In this document: positions 33,093 through 44,156 of the stretch, piece after piece
How the letters are laid out: each line of letters opens with the position of its first letter
How positions within the stretch are numbered: the stretch's first letter is position 1
Source: Stomoxys calcitrans
Lineage: Eukaryota > Arthropoda > Insecta > Diptera > Muscidae
Assembly: GCF_963082655.1 (NCBI RefSeq)
Contig: NC_081552.1
Location: 190,290,075 to 190,354,074 of the forward strand
DNA length: 64,000 nucleotides
Reading direction: 5' to 3'
Notes under the pieces: generated by a model
The model's input: the letters and a program-made list of their open reading frames with translations, nothing else
Database searches by the model: none
What the model was told of the DNA's origin: nothing
Program-made: the position numbers and the translations under genes

Positions 33093-35467
33093 AGTCTGCC
33101 AAGCCAAGGGGCAAACAGCGACCCCCGTGATGGACCCCAGAGCTGGTTGGTCTAAAGAAGGACTGCAGAAAACTCTTCAATAGAGCGATAGCCACAAGAG
33201 CACCACACGATTGGGACATCTGTAAGGTTGAGCTAAGAAAATATAAGGCCGAGCTGAGAAAGGCTCAGAACAAATCGTGAGTAGAATTCTGCAGCTCCGT
33301 GGAGGATACATCTGAGGCCTCTAGGCTAAGGAGGATTCTGTCCTCGAGACCTATTAGGGTGGGGTATATTCAGAAGTCAGACAATGTTTGGACAATGTCT
33401 AGTGAGGAAACACTAGAACTACTCGTTGATACACATTTCCCGGGAAATTCTCCAACAAACAACGTGGGGTCAGAAGAGGTTGTCAATGATATGCATTCGT
33501 CGGAGATTATTAGGGAAATTGTGTCTGAGCTGAAAAATCTTTGGGTGACAAGAAGTTTCGACTCATTTAAGCCGTCAAGCCCTGATGATGTATCACCGGT
33601 TTTAATAAAAGCTGTATATGATAGACTAGTTTATTGGCTGAGGAATATATACCTGTGAGATGGAGGGACACGAAGTTCGCTTTCATTCCGAAAGCAGGAA
33701 AACCTTACCACACTAAGGCGAAAGATTTTCGTCCTATTAGTCTGTCATCCTTGACTCTTGAGAGGCTAATTGAAATATATCTTAGGGCAAAGATTCCTGG
33801 AGATCGTCCGTCGTGGCAACAGCATGCAGAAATTAAGGGCATGTCCACTGAAACAGCCCTTCACGACCTAGTCTGCTACATAGAGGATTCTCTCGCTGTC
33901 AAGGAATATACAATGGTAGCATTTCTTGACATTGAAGGTGTTTTCAAAAATGTGGATCTAAAAAGGTGGGTCAGCAGAGGAACACCTCAAGAAGGTGTAG
34001 CCATTAACAATATATCAATATCTCTGTAAAAGTGATGACTGATGACTTGGCAATTGCGGTTAGGGGGAAGTTTCCCAGCACTCTAAGAGATATACTTCAG
34101 GAAGCTCTAAGTGCAACAGCAAAGTGGGCTACCGAAAGTGGTCAAGGTGTATATCCGTGCAAGACAGAAGTCGTTCTTTTCAGCAGGAGATAAAAGTTGC
34201 CTACAGTGGAACTTGTCTCCTTGGGTGGAGAGAATGTTCCATTCCAAATGCTGGACAGAAAATTGAACCTCAAATCCAACATTTTGGAAAGAGCAAGAAA
34301 TGAAACTCTTGCCCTATACACCTGCAAGAGAGCCATTGGCAAAAGTTGGGGGTTTAGACCGCGCGTCATGCATTGGCTATATACTGCAGTTGTCAGACCT
34401 ATAATGCTATATGGTATTGTGGTCTGGTGGATGGCGCTGTAGAAGTCCACCTTTTGTTCAATACTCAACCGGATCCAAAGCATGGCTTGTTTGTGCATCA
34501 CAGCCGCACTGAGGTTGATACTTTCTGATGTATCTAATGTCTCTGGACATTGTGCCTAGGGTAGTTGCTGCGACCATTGCCGAGAGATTAAGGGAGCTTT
34601 CTCTTTGGTCATGTGGCGGCTACGATCACTGTGTTATCCTTGATTCAATATCCGATGTTCCGGGCAATGTGGATTACATCGTATCTGAGCCGCTTTTTGA
34701 TTGAAAGTACTGTACCACTATTCCTGAAAGAGACGATTGGATTTACCATATCCCTGGTAATGGAAGTTACATAGACTTCTATACGGATGATTCCATACTA
34801 GACGAACATGTGGGCTTTGGGGTGTACTCTAAAGATTTCGAACTGGTCATATCGAAAAGGTTACCCTCCTTGTAATTAAGGGAGTGCTGGAATGGCTAAG
34901 ATATAATTGTCATAACGACGATTGGCATAAATATCTTCTCAGGCAGCCAGAACGCTATTAAATCCCTGAACACAAAAATCACCCTCGACTGTCGCAGATC
35001 TCTTAACGAGATGGCTGAACAGTTCAAAGTTCACCTGTTCGAGCTTGCGACACTAGAAACTACCCTACACATTCTAGGGAAACTGGAATCTGTGGGTATG
35101 CCTCTAGCGGCATGTAAGCAAAGTTTTCAGGTTCAGGCCCGAAGGACAACGAATGATAGATGATCACAAAGAGGGGGTTGTGAGCATTTCAAAACTATGT
35201 GGCCTGATCTAGACTTGAAGAGGTCTACCGCTTTGCTGTCACTGGCTAGAACAGACCTCTCACTCATTGTGTCCGTCATGACAAGTCTAATGTCTGTCTA
35301 ATGGGAAAACATGCTGACAGACTGAAGATTGCCAGCAACGACTGGAGGATATCGAAGAAGAAGAGACTATGTGTATGTCTGGCACTGGCAGTCAGAAGGA
35401 GTTCCACTTTAGGTTGCCATATCTTTGATAACCTGTCTGATTTAGCTAATGTGAACATTTGCAAGTT

Positions 35468-35699
35468 CAGAAAAAATTTTCAGCGGTGGTTTTCCCCTCC
35501 TAATGCTGGCAACATTCGTCAGGTACTATGCCATGTAAAACTTCTCTCCAAAGAGGTGTCGCCCTGCGGCACGCCGTTCGCACTCGGCTATAAAAAGGAG
35601 GTCCCTTATCATTGAGCTTAAACTTGAATCGGACTGCCCTCATTGATATGTAAAAAGTTTGCCCCTGTTCTTTTGTGGAATGTTCATGGGCAACATTTT
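35468..35699 (+). mobile_element. SINE1 copy, 5'-truncated but with intact target-site duplication
   Basis: Begins AGAAAAAATTTTCAGCGG, lacking the whole tRNA-like head, and runs to GGAATGTTCATGGGCAACATTTT. It is flanked by GAACATTTGCAAGTT (35453-35467) and GAACATTCGCAAGTT (35700-35714), a 15-bp duplication with one mismatch. The LINE-A reading resumes after it (KLLGFVKRSGWFN). The headless copy therefore arose by truncated reverse transcription at insertion, not by later loss. Confidence 0.93.
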
Positions 35700-36059
35700 G
35701 AACATTCGCAAGTTGTTGGGCTTCGTGAAGCGATCTGGATGGTTCAACGGTAGGAACTAGAAGGCATATTCCATCTTTTGTTTTTTCAATCAATCAACAC
35801 GTAGGGGATGTCCCCTATATACGCAGTGCATTGCGGGGGAAAGAGGGAGCTGTGTTTATTGACACTTGCTTGGAAATACATCTGCCGGAAGTCGATTCCA
35901 CCTACGAATTCTCTCGGTAGTGCATGATCCAATCAGCTGGCCAATCGATTACAAATCTGTTCCTGGTGTATCACAATGGACGAAAACGTCTATGTGAGTC
36001 TAATGGCAGACTGCCACTTTAACCTAACCTAACCACCTGTAAAAGAAGGCCAAGCGTAC

Positions 36060-36540
36060 CAGGCCTGGTTTCAGCTAGTACAGAATATAAATTGGAGGTC
36101 ATATCAAAACGGTGGATGAGAGGCTAGCCACTATCCGCATAAGAGCCAAATTCTTCAACGTCAGCCTTATTTGTGCCCCTGCCCCGAGGGAAGACAAAGA
36201 CGAGCAGACCAAGGATATTTTCTACGAGCGCCTAGAGAGAGAATATGACCGCTGCCCCGCCCATGATATTAAAATCGTTCTGGGAGATTTTAATGCGACT
36301 ATAGGGAAGGAAGACATTTTTGGTCCAACAGTTGGAAAGTTTAGCCTCCACGAGAATACGCCCAGTAATGGGTTGAGGCTGGTAGATTTCGCCGCGATTA
36401 CATGCAAAAATTTCACAGCAGCCCATTTGCATGGTCCCGCCAGGAAAGATAATTTTTTTTATGGAAACTTTATGTAGACCTGGTGGGGTTTGGCCCTACG
36501 TTAAGACGTAGCAACATTGCAAGGTCATTATGGAATGTCT
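36060..36540 (+). pseudogene. RTE-like LINE endonuclease fragment (CFDP2-type)
   Basis: Encodes an exonuclease-endonuclease-phosphatase fold segment: RLATIRIRAKFFNVSLICAP, APREDKDEQTKDIFYERLER, then the catalytic VLGDFNATIGKED (GDFNA motif, about 36281-36315) and NGLRLVDFAA. Open for about 120 codons from 36112. It is the best preserved RTE piece here. It resembles endonucleases often labelled craniofacial development protein 2-like in insects. It is truncated at both ends. Confidence 0.8.
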
Positions 36541-36632
36541 TGGTGATCATGAAGGCAGCCATATAAACTTTCTAGGTGCTCAGAACAATATTTCGGCATC
36601 TCACCAACGAACTGTCAAAGCTAATATATGCT
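36541..36632. other. Spacer, possibly RTE-derived
   Basis: Nothing firm between the RTE endonuclease piece and repeat R. Confidence 0.3.
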
Positions 36633-37060
36633 CCTATGTTGTTGTTGTTATAGCCACATTTTCATGTGGAGTTTGTGATCCTGGCCCAGCTCCTGTAAGT
36701 GAGCAAGCTCGTTTCGGTCCAAAGGACCGATCGCCGTGGGAAAAGTTTGGCCATGGGTTAATTAAAGGCGCCAATAACACGCCTTGTGATATCGAGCATC
36801 ATGGGCACTCAGTTTTGGTGCAAGAGCCGGTGACGCTCGACCTCTCATTGAGACTCTTCGCTCGCTACCGCTGATTGTCCGCTACTGCCGTGGCAGCTAC
36901 TCCGTATGGAGCATTCCACTATCCGCATCCTGTGGACGCGCCCGGTAGCTTGCAGCTAAGCTTCTGGTGACAGCAATGAACACCACACAGATCGTAGCTC
37001 AATGTTCCAGGCTATGTGGTGCTTACAGTATAGGAGCATATCCTGTGCCGGGATGTGCTC
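36633..37060. repeat. Dispersed repeat R, longer copy
   Basis: Starts TATGTTGTTGTTGTTATAGC, CACATTTTCATGTGGAG. Shares ordered blocks with 24015-24720 (ATATCGAGCATCATGGGCAC, CGCTGATTGTCCGCTACTGC, TACTCCGTATGGAGCATTCC) and has about 100 bp absent from that copy (about 36700-36790). Its class is unknown. Confidence 0.6.
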
Positions 37061-38073
37061 CTTTATTTTAAGAGAGCGTATAAAAGCACATTCAGTACCA
37101 AATCCATTCTAAACAAATAATACCAACACAGCACTTGTCTTCCTAATCGAATAGCGTAAGCTCTGCTTAATTGTTTAACGCGATCTTTTATAAAGATTAG
37201 AAATTATCTGTTGATGTGGGCAACAAAATAATTGTCATCATTATCACGAACCAGAAGATGAACCTAACAAAGATGTTTATGATGATGCTCATGCACAGCA
37301 TGGACCGGCGACAGAGATCACGATTCAGTTCAAAAATAAATAAATCCGCTTGAATGCCGCACATTTTTGCTAAAACTAAACGAATGACTCATGGTGGCAA
37401 AAAAAAAACGAAACTGCAAAACAAATCACTAAAATAATAATAAAAAAAAAAAAAAATACTTTTTTATATTCACATTTGCTTTTTTGTTTGTTTGTTTGCT
37501 AAGGCTTAGATGAACTTGCAAGCGGAATGGTTTTGGAGATTTCCAATTTAAATAAAACCAATAGAGTGGGAGAGAGAGCGAGAGAGCGGGTAGACGACTA
37601 AAACAATAAAATCGCGTGGGCACTTAAGCCACTTTTGTTATGCGAATATTTTTGTTGTCATTTTTGGACATGTGCTAGAATATTTTTGCTAAATAAATGC
37701 GAACGTTGAATGAATGACTGACTGACTGACTGACCGCCTTACAAAGTGTGACATGTTTTAAAATGATTTTTTAAATTTCCTAATAACTCTCAAACATTTA
37801 TCTTCTATAGAATATCTAAATGTGTCAAATCGATTTCATTGTTTTTCATGAGAAATTATTAAAAATAAATCTTACGATCTGTTTCCCTTTTACGATTATT
37901 GGCATAGTGAATCGAACATAGTTACTAACATTTTCCACAGAAAGATTAGAAATGTTTTTCCCTCTTTTTTTTTATATGAAAGTGTCATCTGTTTTTATTG
38001 TTAACAATTTTGAGAGGTGTGGTAAAAAAAATGATTTTTTATATATGGGGTATTCCATGTAACATGGAATTTG
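37061..38073. other. Unassigned, apparently unique sequence with GAGA-type motifs
   Basis: No coding evidence. Purine-rich GGGAGAGAGAGCGAGAGAGC at about 37567-37586 resembles clustered GAGA-factor sites. Poly(A) tracts and a GACTGACTGACTGAC repeat (about 37718-37733) are present. Confidence 0.4.
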
Positions 38074-38408
38074 AGAACGTTGACAACCCAAGCAAATGAG
38101 ACAGGATCATGATTTGCGGAACTGCACCTGGAATGTCCGGAAGGTATAGTATACGCACTGGCGGATGTATAAGAGAAGTACAAGGCAGATATTATCGCCA
38201 TACAGGAAGTGCGATGGACAGGGAATGGTGTTACAGCAACATCAAACGGTGACGAACTTTGCCATAGCTGCCATGACACAAGACTTGAATTTGGCTGTGG
38301 ATTTGTGTTAAGTCGAACACTGAAACACCTTGTCTCCAGCTTAACTCTTGGGGATAAGAGACTAGACACATTCCGCATACGAGCGCCTAGAGAAAGAATC
38401 AACTAAAT
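38074..38408 (+). pseudogene. RTE-like LINE endonuclease N-terminus with an internal deletion
   Basis: Frame pieces read KYKADIIAIQEVRWTGNGVT (endonuclease motif with the catalytic Glu of QEVRW, about 38180-38225) and LVSSLTLGDKRLDTFRIRA. After RIR the sequence jumps to CGAGCGCCTAGAGAAAGAAT, equivalent to the YERLERE segment about 100 bp further along in the 36060 copy. The right edge joins HLE-C. Confidence 0.75.
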
Positions 38409-40038
38409 CGGAAAGGAATAGCGCCCTCTAGAGGCTCAAGAAGTCAAGATCCCAGATCGGTTTATATGACAGCTATATCAGGTTATGAACCGATTTAGAT
38501 TATACTTGTGCGATTTCAAAATGTGCCAAATTTCGAACAAATTGGATAACAATTGCGCCCTTTAGAGGCTCAAGAAGTCTAATCGGGAGATCGGTTTATA
38601 TGACAGCTATATCAGGTTATGGACCGATTTAAACCATACTTAGCACAAATGTTAGAAATCATAACGAAACACCTCATACAAAATTTCTGCCAAATCGAAT
38701 AGAAATAGCGCCCTCTAGAGGCTCAAGAAGTCAAGATCTCAGATCGGTTTATATGGCAGCTATATCAGATTATGGACCGACTTGAACCATACTTAGCACA
38801 AATTTTGGAAGTCATAACGAAACACCTCATGCTAAATTTCATCCAAATCGGATAGGAATTGCGCCCTCTAGAGGCTCAAGAAGTAAAGATCCAAGAGCGG
38901 TTAATATGGCAGCTATATCAGATTATGGACCGATTTGACCTATACTTAGCACATATGTTGTAAGTCATAACGAAACACGTTATGCAAAATCGGATAGGAA
39001 TAGCGCCCTCTAGAGGCTCAAGGAGTCAAGATCCAAGATCGGTTTATATGGCAGCTATATCAGATTATGGACCAATTTAAACCACACTTAGCACAATAGT
39101 TGGAATTCATAACAAAACACCTCTTGCAAAATTTCTGCCAAATCGAATAGAAATAGCGCCCTCTAGAGGCTCAAGAAGTCAAGATCCCAGATCGGTTTAT
39201 ATGACAGCTATATCAGGTTATGGACCGATTTAAACCATACTTAGCACAAATGTTAGAAATCATAACGAAACACCTCATACAAAATTTCTGCCAAATCGAA
39301 TAGAAATAGCGCCCTCTAGAGGCTCAAGAAGTCAAGATCTCAGATCGGTTTATATGGCAGCTATATCAGATTATGGACCGACTTGAACAATACTTAGCAC
39401 AAATTTTGGAAGTCACAACGAAACACGTCATGCTAAATTTCATCCAAATCGGATAGGAATTGCGCCCTCTAGAGGCTCAAGAAGTAAAGATCCAAGATCG
39501 GTTTATATGGCAGCTATATCAGATTATGGACCAATTTAAACCACACTTAGCACAATAGTTGGAATTCATAACAAAACACCTCTTGCAAAATTTCTGCCAA
39601 ATCGAATAGAAATAGCGCCCTCTAGAGGCTCAAGAAGTCAAGATCCAAGATCGGTTTATATGGCAGCTATATCAGATTATGGACCGATTTGACCTATACT
39701 TAGCACATATGTTGTAAGTCATAACGAAACACGTCATGCTAAATTTCAACCAAATCGGATAGGAATTGCGCCCTCTAGAGGCTAAAGAAATCAAGATCCC
39801 AAATCGGTTTATATCGCAGCTATATAAGCTTATGGACCGATTTGAACTATACTTACCACAAATTTTAGAAGTCACAACGAAACACGTCATGCTAAATTTC
39901 AGCCAATTCGGATAGGAATCGCGCCCTCTAGAGGCTCAAGAACTCAAGATCCCAGATTGGTTTATATCGCAGCTATATCAAAACATGGACCAATATGGCC
40001 CATTTAGAATCTTAAACGAACTACACTAATAAGAAGTA
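38409..40038 (-). repeat. HLE-C array, reverse, with higher-order structure
   Basis: About ten monomers containing GCGCCCTCTAGAGGCTCAAG. GCGCCC anchors at 39003, 39156, 39309, 39462, 39615, 39768 and 39921 are exactly 153 bp apart; earlier units are 142-153 bp. A four-monomer block (about 38640-38880) is repeated about 601 bp later (39241-39480), so amplification was in multimers. It continues past a SINE1 to its 5' end at 40613. Confidence 0.85.
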
Positions 40039-40369
40039 AAATGCAAATTTTTGCCCATGAACATTCCACTAAGGAACAGGGTCAAACTTTTCACATATCA
40101 ATGAGTGCAGTCCGACCCAAGTTTAAGCTCAATGATAAGGGGCCTTCCTTTTATAGCCGATTCCGAACGGCGTGCCGCAGTGCGACACCTCTTTGGAGAG
40201 AAGTTTTATATGGCATAGTAGCTAACAAATGTTGCCAGGATTTGGAGGGAAAAACCACCGCTGAAAATTTTTTCTGATGGTCACACCAGGATTCGAGAAC
40301 CCAGGGGTTCAGCGTCATAGGCGGACATGCTAACCTCTGCGCTACAGTGGCCTCCACAATAACACACTA
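40039..40369 (-). mobile_element. SINE1 copy with 16-bp target-site duplication
   Basis: Reverse, full length: tail ATGCAAATTTTTGCCCATG, head CTCTGCGCTACAGTGGCCTC. Flanked by ACACTAATAAGAAGTA at 40023-40038 and 40370-40385. It splits HLE-C between array and 5' leader. Confidence 0.93.
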
Positions 40370-40613
40370 ACACTAATAAGAAGTAGTTGAGCAAAATTTC
40401 AAGCGGCTAGCTTTAGTCCTTCGAAAGTAAGAATGATTTCGACAGACAGACGGACGGAAGGACAGACGAGCGGACATCGCTAGATCATCTTAAAATGACA
40501 TGACCATTAGGAATATATATACTTTATGGGGTCTTAGACGAATATTTCGAGGAGTTACAAACGGAATGGCGAAATTACTATACCCCCATCTTATGGTGGA
40601 GGGTACAACAGGA
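40370..40613 (-). mobile_element. HLE-C 5' end (reverse)
   Basis: After the SINE the element continues with the leader in reverse: GTCY-type tract as GACAGACAGACGGACGGAAG (about 40442), TATACTTTATGGGGTC, GGAGTTACAAACGGAATGGC, ATACCCCCATC, and ends TATGGTGGAGGGTACA at 40613. The 3' terminus is missing at the 38408 junction. Confidence 0.75.
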
Positions 40614-41278
40614 CACTGATACTACCGGTTATATGGTTCTGAGGTACTTGTGAAAGCAGACAAGACAGTGCTTGGAGTGTTTGAGAGAAAGATTCTTTGT
40701 AAAATGTATGGACCAGTTTGCATTAATGGAGAATATATAGGGTGGCTGATGAATATTGCTACAATGATGAATATTGCTACATTTTTTTTTCGGTGTATGG
40801 AATACATTTTTCTTTTATTCATGTTAAATTAAATTATTAAATTAATTATTAAATTATTATTAATTAAATTAATTAATTAATTAATTAAATTAATTATTAA
40901 ATTATTATTATTAAATAGAAAAAAAGTTATTACATTTTTTTTTGGTAGCGGCTTTCATCAGCCACCCTGTATGCATCGTTCGAACGACGAGCTGTATGAC
41001 GACGATAGCATAGTTACCCGCATCAAAATACAACGTCTGTGTTGGCTAGGTCATGTTGTCAGAATAGATGAAGAAGTTCTAGCAAAAATACGTCTTTTGA
41101 AGGCAAACACGGTGGTACACGCAAACCGGGACGACCAAAAGTCCGATGGAAATTTCAAGTGGTGGGAGACACCTCGAAACTGGGTGTCATAGATTATAGA
41201 AGGAACGCAGAAGATCAAGGCGCTTGGAAGGCTATTCCGAGTACGGCTAATGGGACAAACGTTAAAGTAAATTAAGTA
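40614..41278 (+). pseudogene. RTE-like LINE C-terminal region, split by a MITE
   Basis: Before the insertion it encodes KADKTVLGVFERKILCKMYG and PVCINGEY (about 40650-40737). After it, NDELYDDDSIVTRIKIQRLC and WLGHVVRIDEE (about 40985-41070). This order and text match the C-terminal tail of RTE-type ORF2. The two halves line up with little missing apart from the MITE at 40739-40968. Confidence 0.75.
40739..40968. mobile_element. MITE with 15-bp perfect terminal inverted repeats
   Basis: AGGGTGGCTGATGAA at 40739-40753 is the reverse complement of TTCATCAGCCACCCT at 40954-40968, and the match extends imperfectly to about 24 bp. The interior is very AT-rich, with ATTA repeats (about 40828-40915). 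It interrupts an RTE reading. The target duplication could not be settled (possibly TAT or TA). Confidence 0.8.
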
Positions 41279-41417
41279 ACTTTACGACTTCCAACAATCG
41301 TGTTAAGCATAGTCTGTTTATAATTTAAATTTTTAAGCAGAAAATTTAAGCAGAATCCATAGTGCCTGAGTTCCCAAGATTCTGCCCTGCCGAACAAGGC
41401 ACATTTTTTACTTGTTC
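41279..41417 (+). mobile_element. HLE-A 3' end fragment
   Basis: TTTACGACTTCCAACAATCG, then AGCAGAATCCATAGTGCC, hairpin TTCTGCCCTGCCGAAC and terminus TTTTTTACTTGTT at about 41404-41416. It abuts the 5' end of HLE-E. Confidence 0.7.
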
Positions 41418-41420
41418 TTG

Positions 41421-41875
41421 TTATACCCTACACCACTACTGTGGTACATCGTATTATAACTTAGTGCATTTGCTTGTAACACCCAGAAGGAAGAGAGATA
41501 CTCCCATTAATAAGTATAGCGATCGACTTAGAATCACTTTCTGATTCGATTTAGCTATGTCCGTCTGTCTTTCTGTCTGTCTGTCCGTCTTTCTGTCCGT
41601 CTGACCATGTTAATTTGTGTACAAGCTACAGGTCGCAATTTTCATCCGATGGTTTTCAAACTTGCTACAGACATGTTTACTGGCCTAGAGACGAAGCCTA
41701 TTGAAATTGGAAAAAATCGGTTCAGATTTGGATATAGCCCCCATATATATGTTCGTCCGATTTGCAGTAATAATGTAATAAAATAATCATTTGTTAACCG
41801 ATTCTCTCGAAATTTGTTATAACTTTTAACATTACTGGTGAATTTCATAGGAATCGGTTCAGATTTAGATATATG

Positions 41876-41944
<69 letters not shown>

Positions 41945-43030
41945 GCACTTCTATGCTCACTGCAGTCGCATTTATTAACCAATCTTCCGAAAATTTTGTT
42001 CAGGGCTTTCCCTCAGAACTACCAAAATATCTGAGATGGTTGCTCGAAATCGGTTCAGATTTAAATATAGCTCCCATATAAATGTTCGTCCGATTTCCAG
42101 TAAGAATGCAATAAAATGGTCATTTGTTCACCGATTTTCTTCAAATTTCCTAGGAAGGATTTTTTTACGACTCTCGACATTACTGGTGAATTTCATGGAA
42201 ATCGGTACAGATTTAGATATAGCTGCCATATATATGTTCGTCCGATTTGCAGTAATAATGTAATAAAATTGTCATTTATTAACCGATTCTCTCCAAATTT
42301 GGCAGGAAAAATGTTGTTATAACTTTCAACTATACTGGTGAATTTCATAGAAATCGGTTCAGTTTTAGATATAGCTGCTATATATATATATATATATATA
42401 TCGCCCGATTTTGACTTCTATGCTCACTGCAGTCGCATTTATTAACCAATCTTCCCAAAATTGTGTACAGCGCTTTCCCTAAGAACTACCAGAATACCTG
42501 AGAAGTTCGCTCGATAACGGTTCAGATTTAGATATAGCTGCCATATATGTTTATCGCCCGATTTTCACTTCTAGAGCCACTGCAACCGCATTTATTGACC
42601 AATCTTGCTAAACACAACGCTTTCCTCATCAACTACCACAATATCTGAGAAGTATGTATTCCAAATCGGTTCAGATTTAGATATAGCTCCCTTATATATG
42701 TTCGTCCGATTTGCAGTAAGAATGCAATAAAATGGTCATTTGTTAACCGATTTGCTAGGAAGGATTTTTTTACGACTGTCGACATTACTGGTGAATTTCG
42801 TAGAAATCGGTTCAGATTTAGATATAGCTGCCATATATGTTTATCGCCCGATTTTCACTTCTAGAGCCATTGCAAACGCATTTATTGACCAATCTTGCTA
42901 AAACTTTGCAAAACGCTTTCCTCATCAACTACCACAATATCTGATAAGAGTGTAATCCAAATCGGTTCAGATTTAGATGCAGCTTCCATATCCATATTCG
43001 TCCGATTTTGGATAATTTGCAATAATGTTG
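41421..43030 (+). mobile_element. HLE-E element (5' end and array)
   Basis: 5' end TTATACCCTACACCACTACT, leader, GTCY tract at about 41560-41608, then about nine monomers (TCGGTTCAGATTTAGATATA, ATATATGTTCGTCCGATTTG) spaced about 137-163 bp. One monomer contains an expanded TA microsatellite (about 41879-41940) and another a shorter one (42380-42402), both arising from the monomer's CCATATATAT. The 3' end was not identified. Confidence 0.72.
41879..41940. repeat. TA microsatellite, about 30 units
   Basis: Pure (TA)n run inside an HLE-E monomer. A shorter TA run occupies the same monomer position at about 42380-42402. Confidence 0.95.
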
Positions 43031-44156
43031 TGATTTGTCAACCGTTTTCTGTTCTGTATTACTTATCATGGAAAGTCCCATATCTGCAAGTAGTGTATTA
43101 CTCATTATTTCAAATAAAGGTGCTGACTTTATGGGTCATAATACGGATTTTTGTTTGTAAACCTAGGACCATGTTATCTTACTTCAAAATACAATGGAAT
43201 TTCATGGCGGAAAAAAAACTCTCTCCAGAAATGTAGCTAGCAAAAGACATTTTGGCGTCAGAAAAGTGATGCCAATGTAGGCTAAAATCGAACCTTTGTT
43301 TTAAGCATCACCTGTCTACTATAACCAATCCCTTATCTAGCTTTCAAGCAAATTGGCAACACTTTGCATAATGTAGTTTTTTTTTAACATACAAAATCTG
43401 ACAACTATGTATTCATGCCATTGTTAGAACTAAAGTGAATACAAAGAAACCAACCAACAAGTCACGTTCATTGATTCTCTGATTGATCATTTAAGGTAAA
43501 TTAACTAAAGACCACAGCAATTCATTGTTCACATTTTGTTATGGTAATTTTTGCGAGAATTTTCAATTGATCACCAACCATCACAGGTTTTCTTGGCGTG
43601 ACAATCTTCGTAACGCAATGTTTTCCTTTTCTTCTTCTGCCTTAAGTTGTTTGGGATTTTTAAGCCAGCCAAGGGGAATTCCAAGAATTTCTACTCAACT
43701 CATGATAATATATGAATTTTATTATATTTGCTTAGACACATGGGTAAACATTTTCTTACATTTTGCTCTGCATTGTCTTTGAATTTCAGTGAGAGGTAAA
43801 CCATATGCAAATGATGTAGGAGAAAACATGTGCTGCAAGGCGACAGCATAGTAGCGCTACACTTTAATATCTTACCATACATCACAAGTGTAGGGTTAGT
43901 GACTTAATTTGTCCTTCAGATAGGCTCAGCAACTAATAAAGTATCTCACTGAGTCCTTGTAAGTCGAATTGGTAATCTTACTTAGTCTAAGCGATAGTTT
44001 TTTTCCACGTGGTTAGGGCCCTGCATTGTTATCCGCCATTATTAGGTGTCTGCAGAAATTATTCGGGTTTGTTTCTTTGCTAGATATCCCAAATCAAAGA
44101 TACGCATTGTGACTTTGTTTCGTATTAGTCTCTTTCGATACCTTAATTATTCTATA
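43031..44156. other. Unassigned, apparently unique sequence
   Basis: No repeat family or coding exon recognised. Short open frames lack splice context. Confidence 0.45.

Larger units (their letters stand above)
32400..36034 (+). pseudogene. LINE-A, longest copy (endonuclease end to 3' tail), decayed
   Basis: Non-LTR retrotransposon polyprotein remnant. In order: endonuclease C-terminal piece (SDHRYISFSLGENAA, about 32440); linker and RT N-terminal region (KLFNRAIATRAPHDWDICKV at 33170, SSVEDTSEASRLRRILSSRP at 33296); RT motifs KFAFIPKAGKPYHTKAKDFRP (33675) and VAFLDIEGVFKNV (33910); a degraded catalytic box MTDDLAIAV (34040); LYGIVVWW (34410); RNase H with IDFYTDDSILDEHVGFGVYS (34770); C-terminal VRRSSTLGCHIFDNLSDLAN; 3' region ending in AACCTAACCTAACC at 36021-36034. 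The stretch between FKNV and RGTPQEGV is shortened. It is interrupted by an insertion at 32687-33092 and a SINE1 at 35468-35699. Many stops and frameshifts. RNase H presence excludes classical jockey; clade (I/R1/LOA group) unresolved. Confidence 0.82.

Noticed and set aside
36112..36477. CFDP2-like endonuclease as a host gene
   Set aside because: Truncated at both ends, with RTE sequence elsewhere in the window and no start or stop in context. It is an RTE relic.
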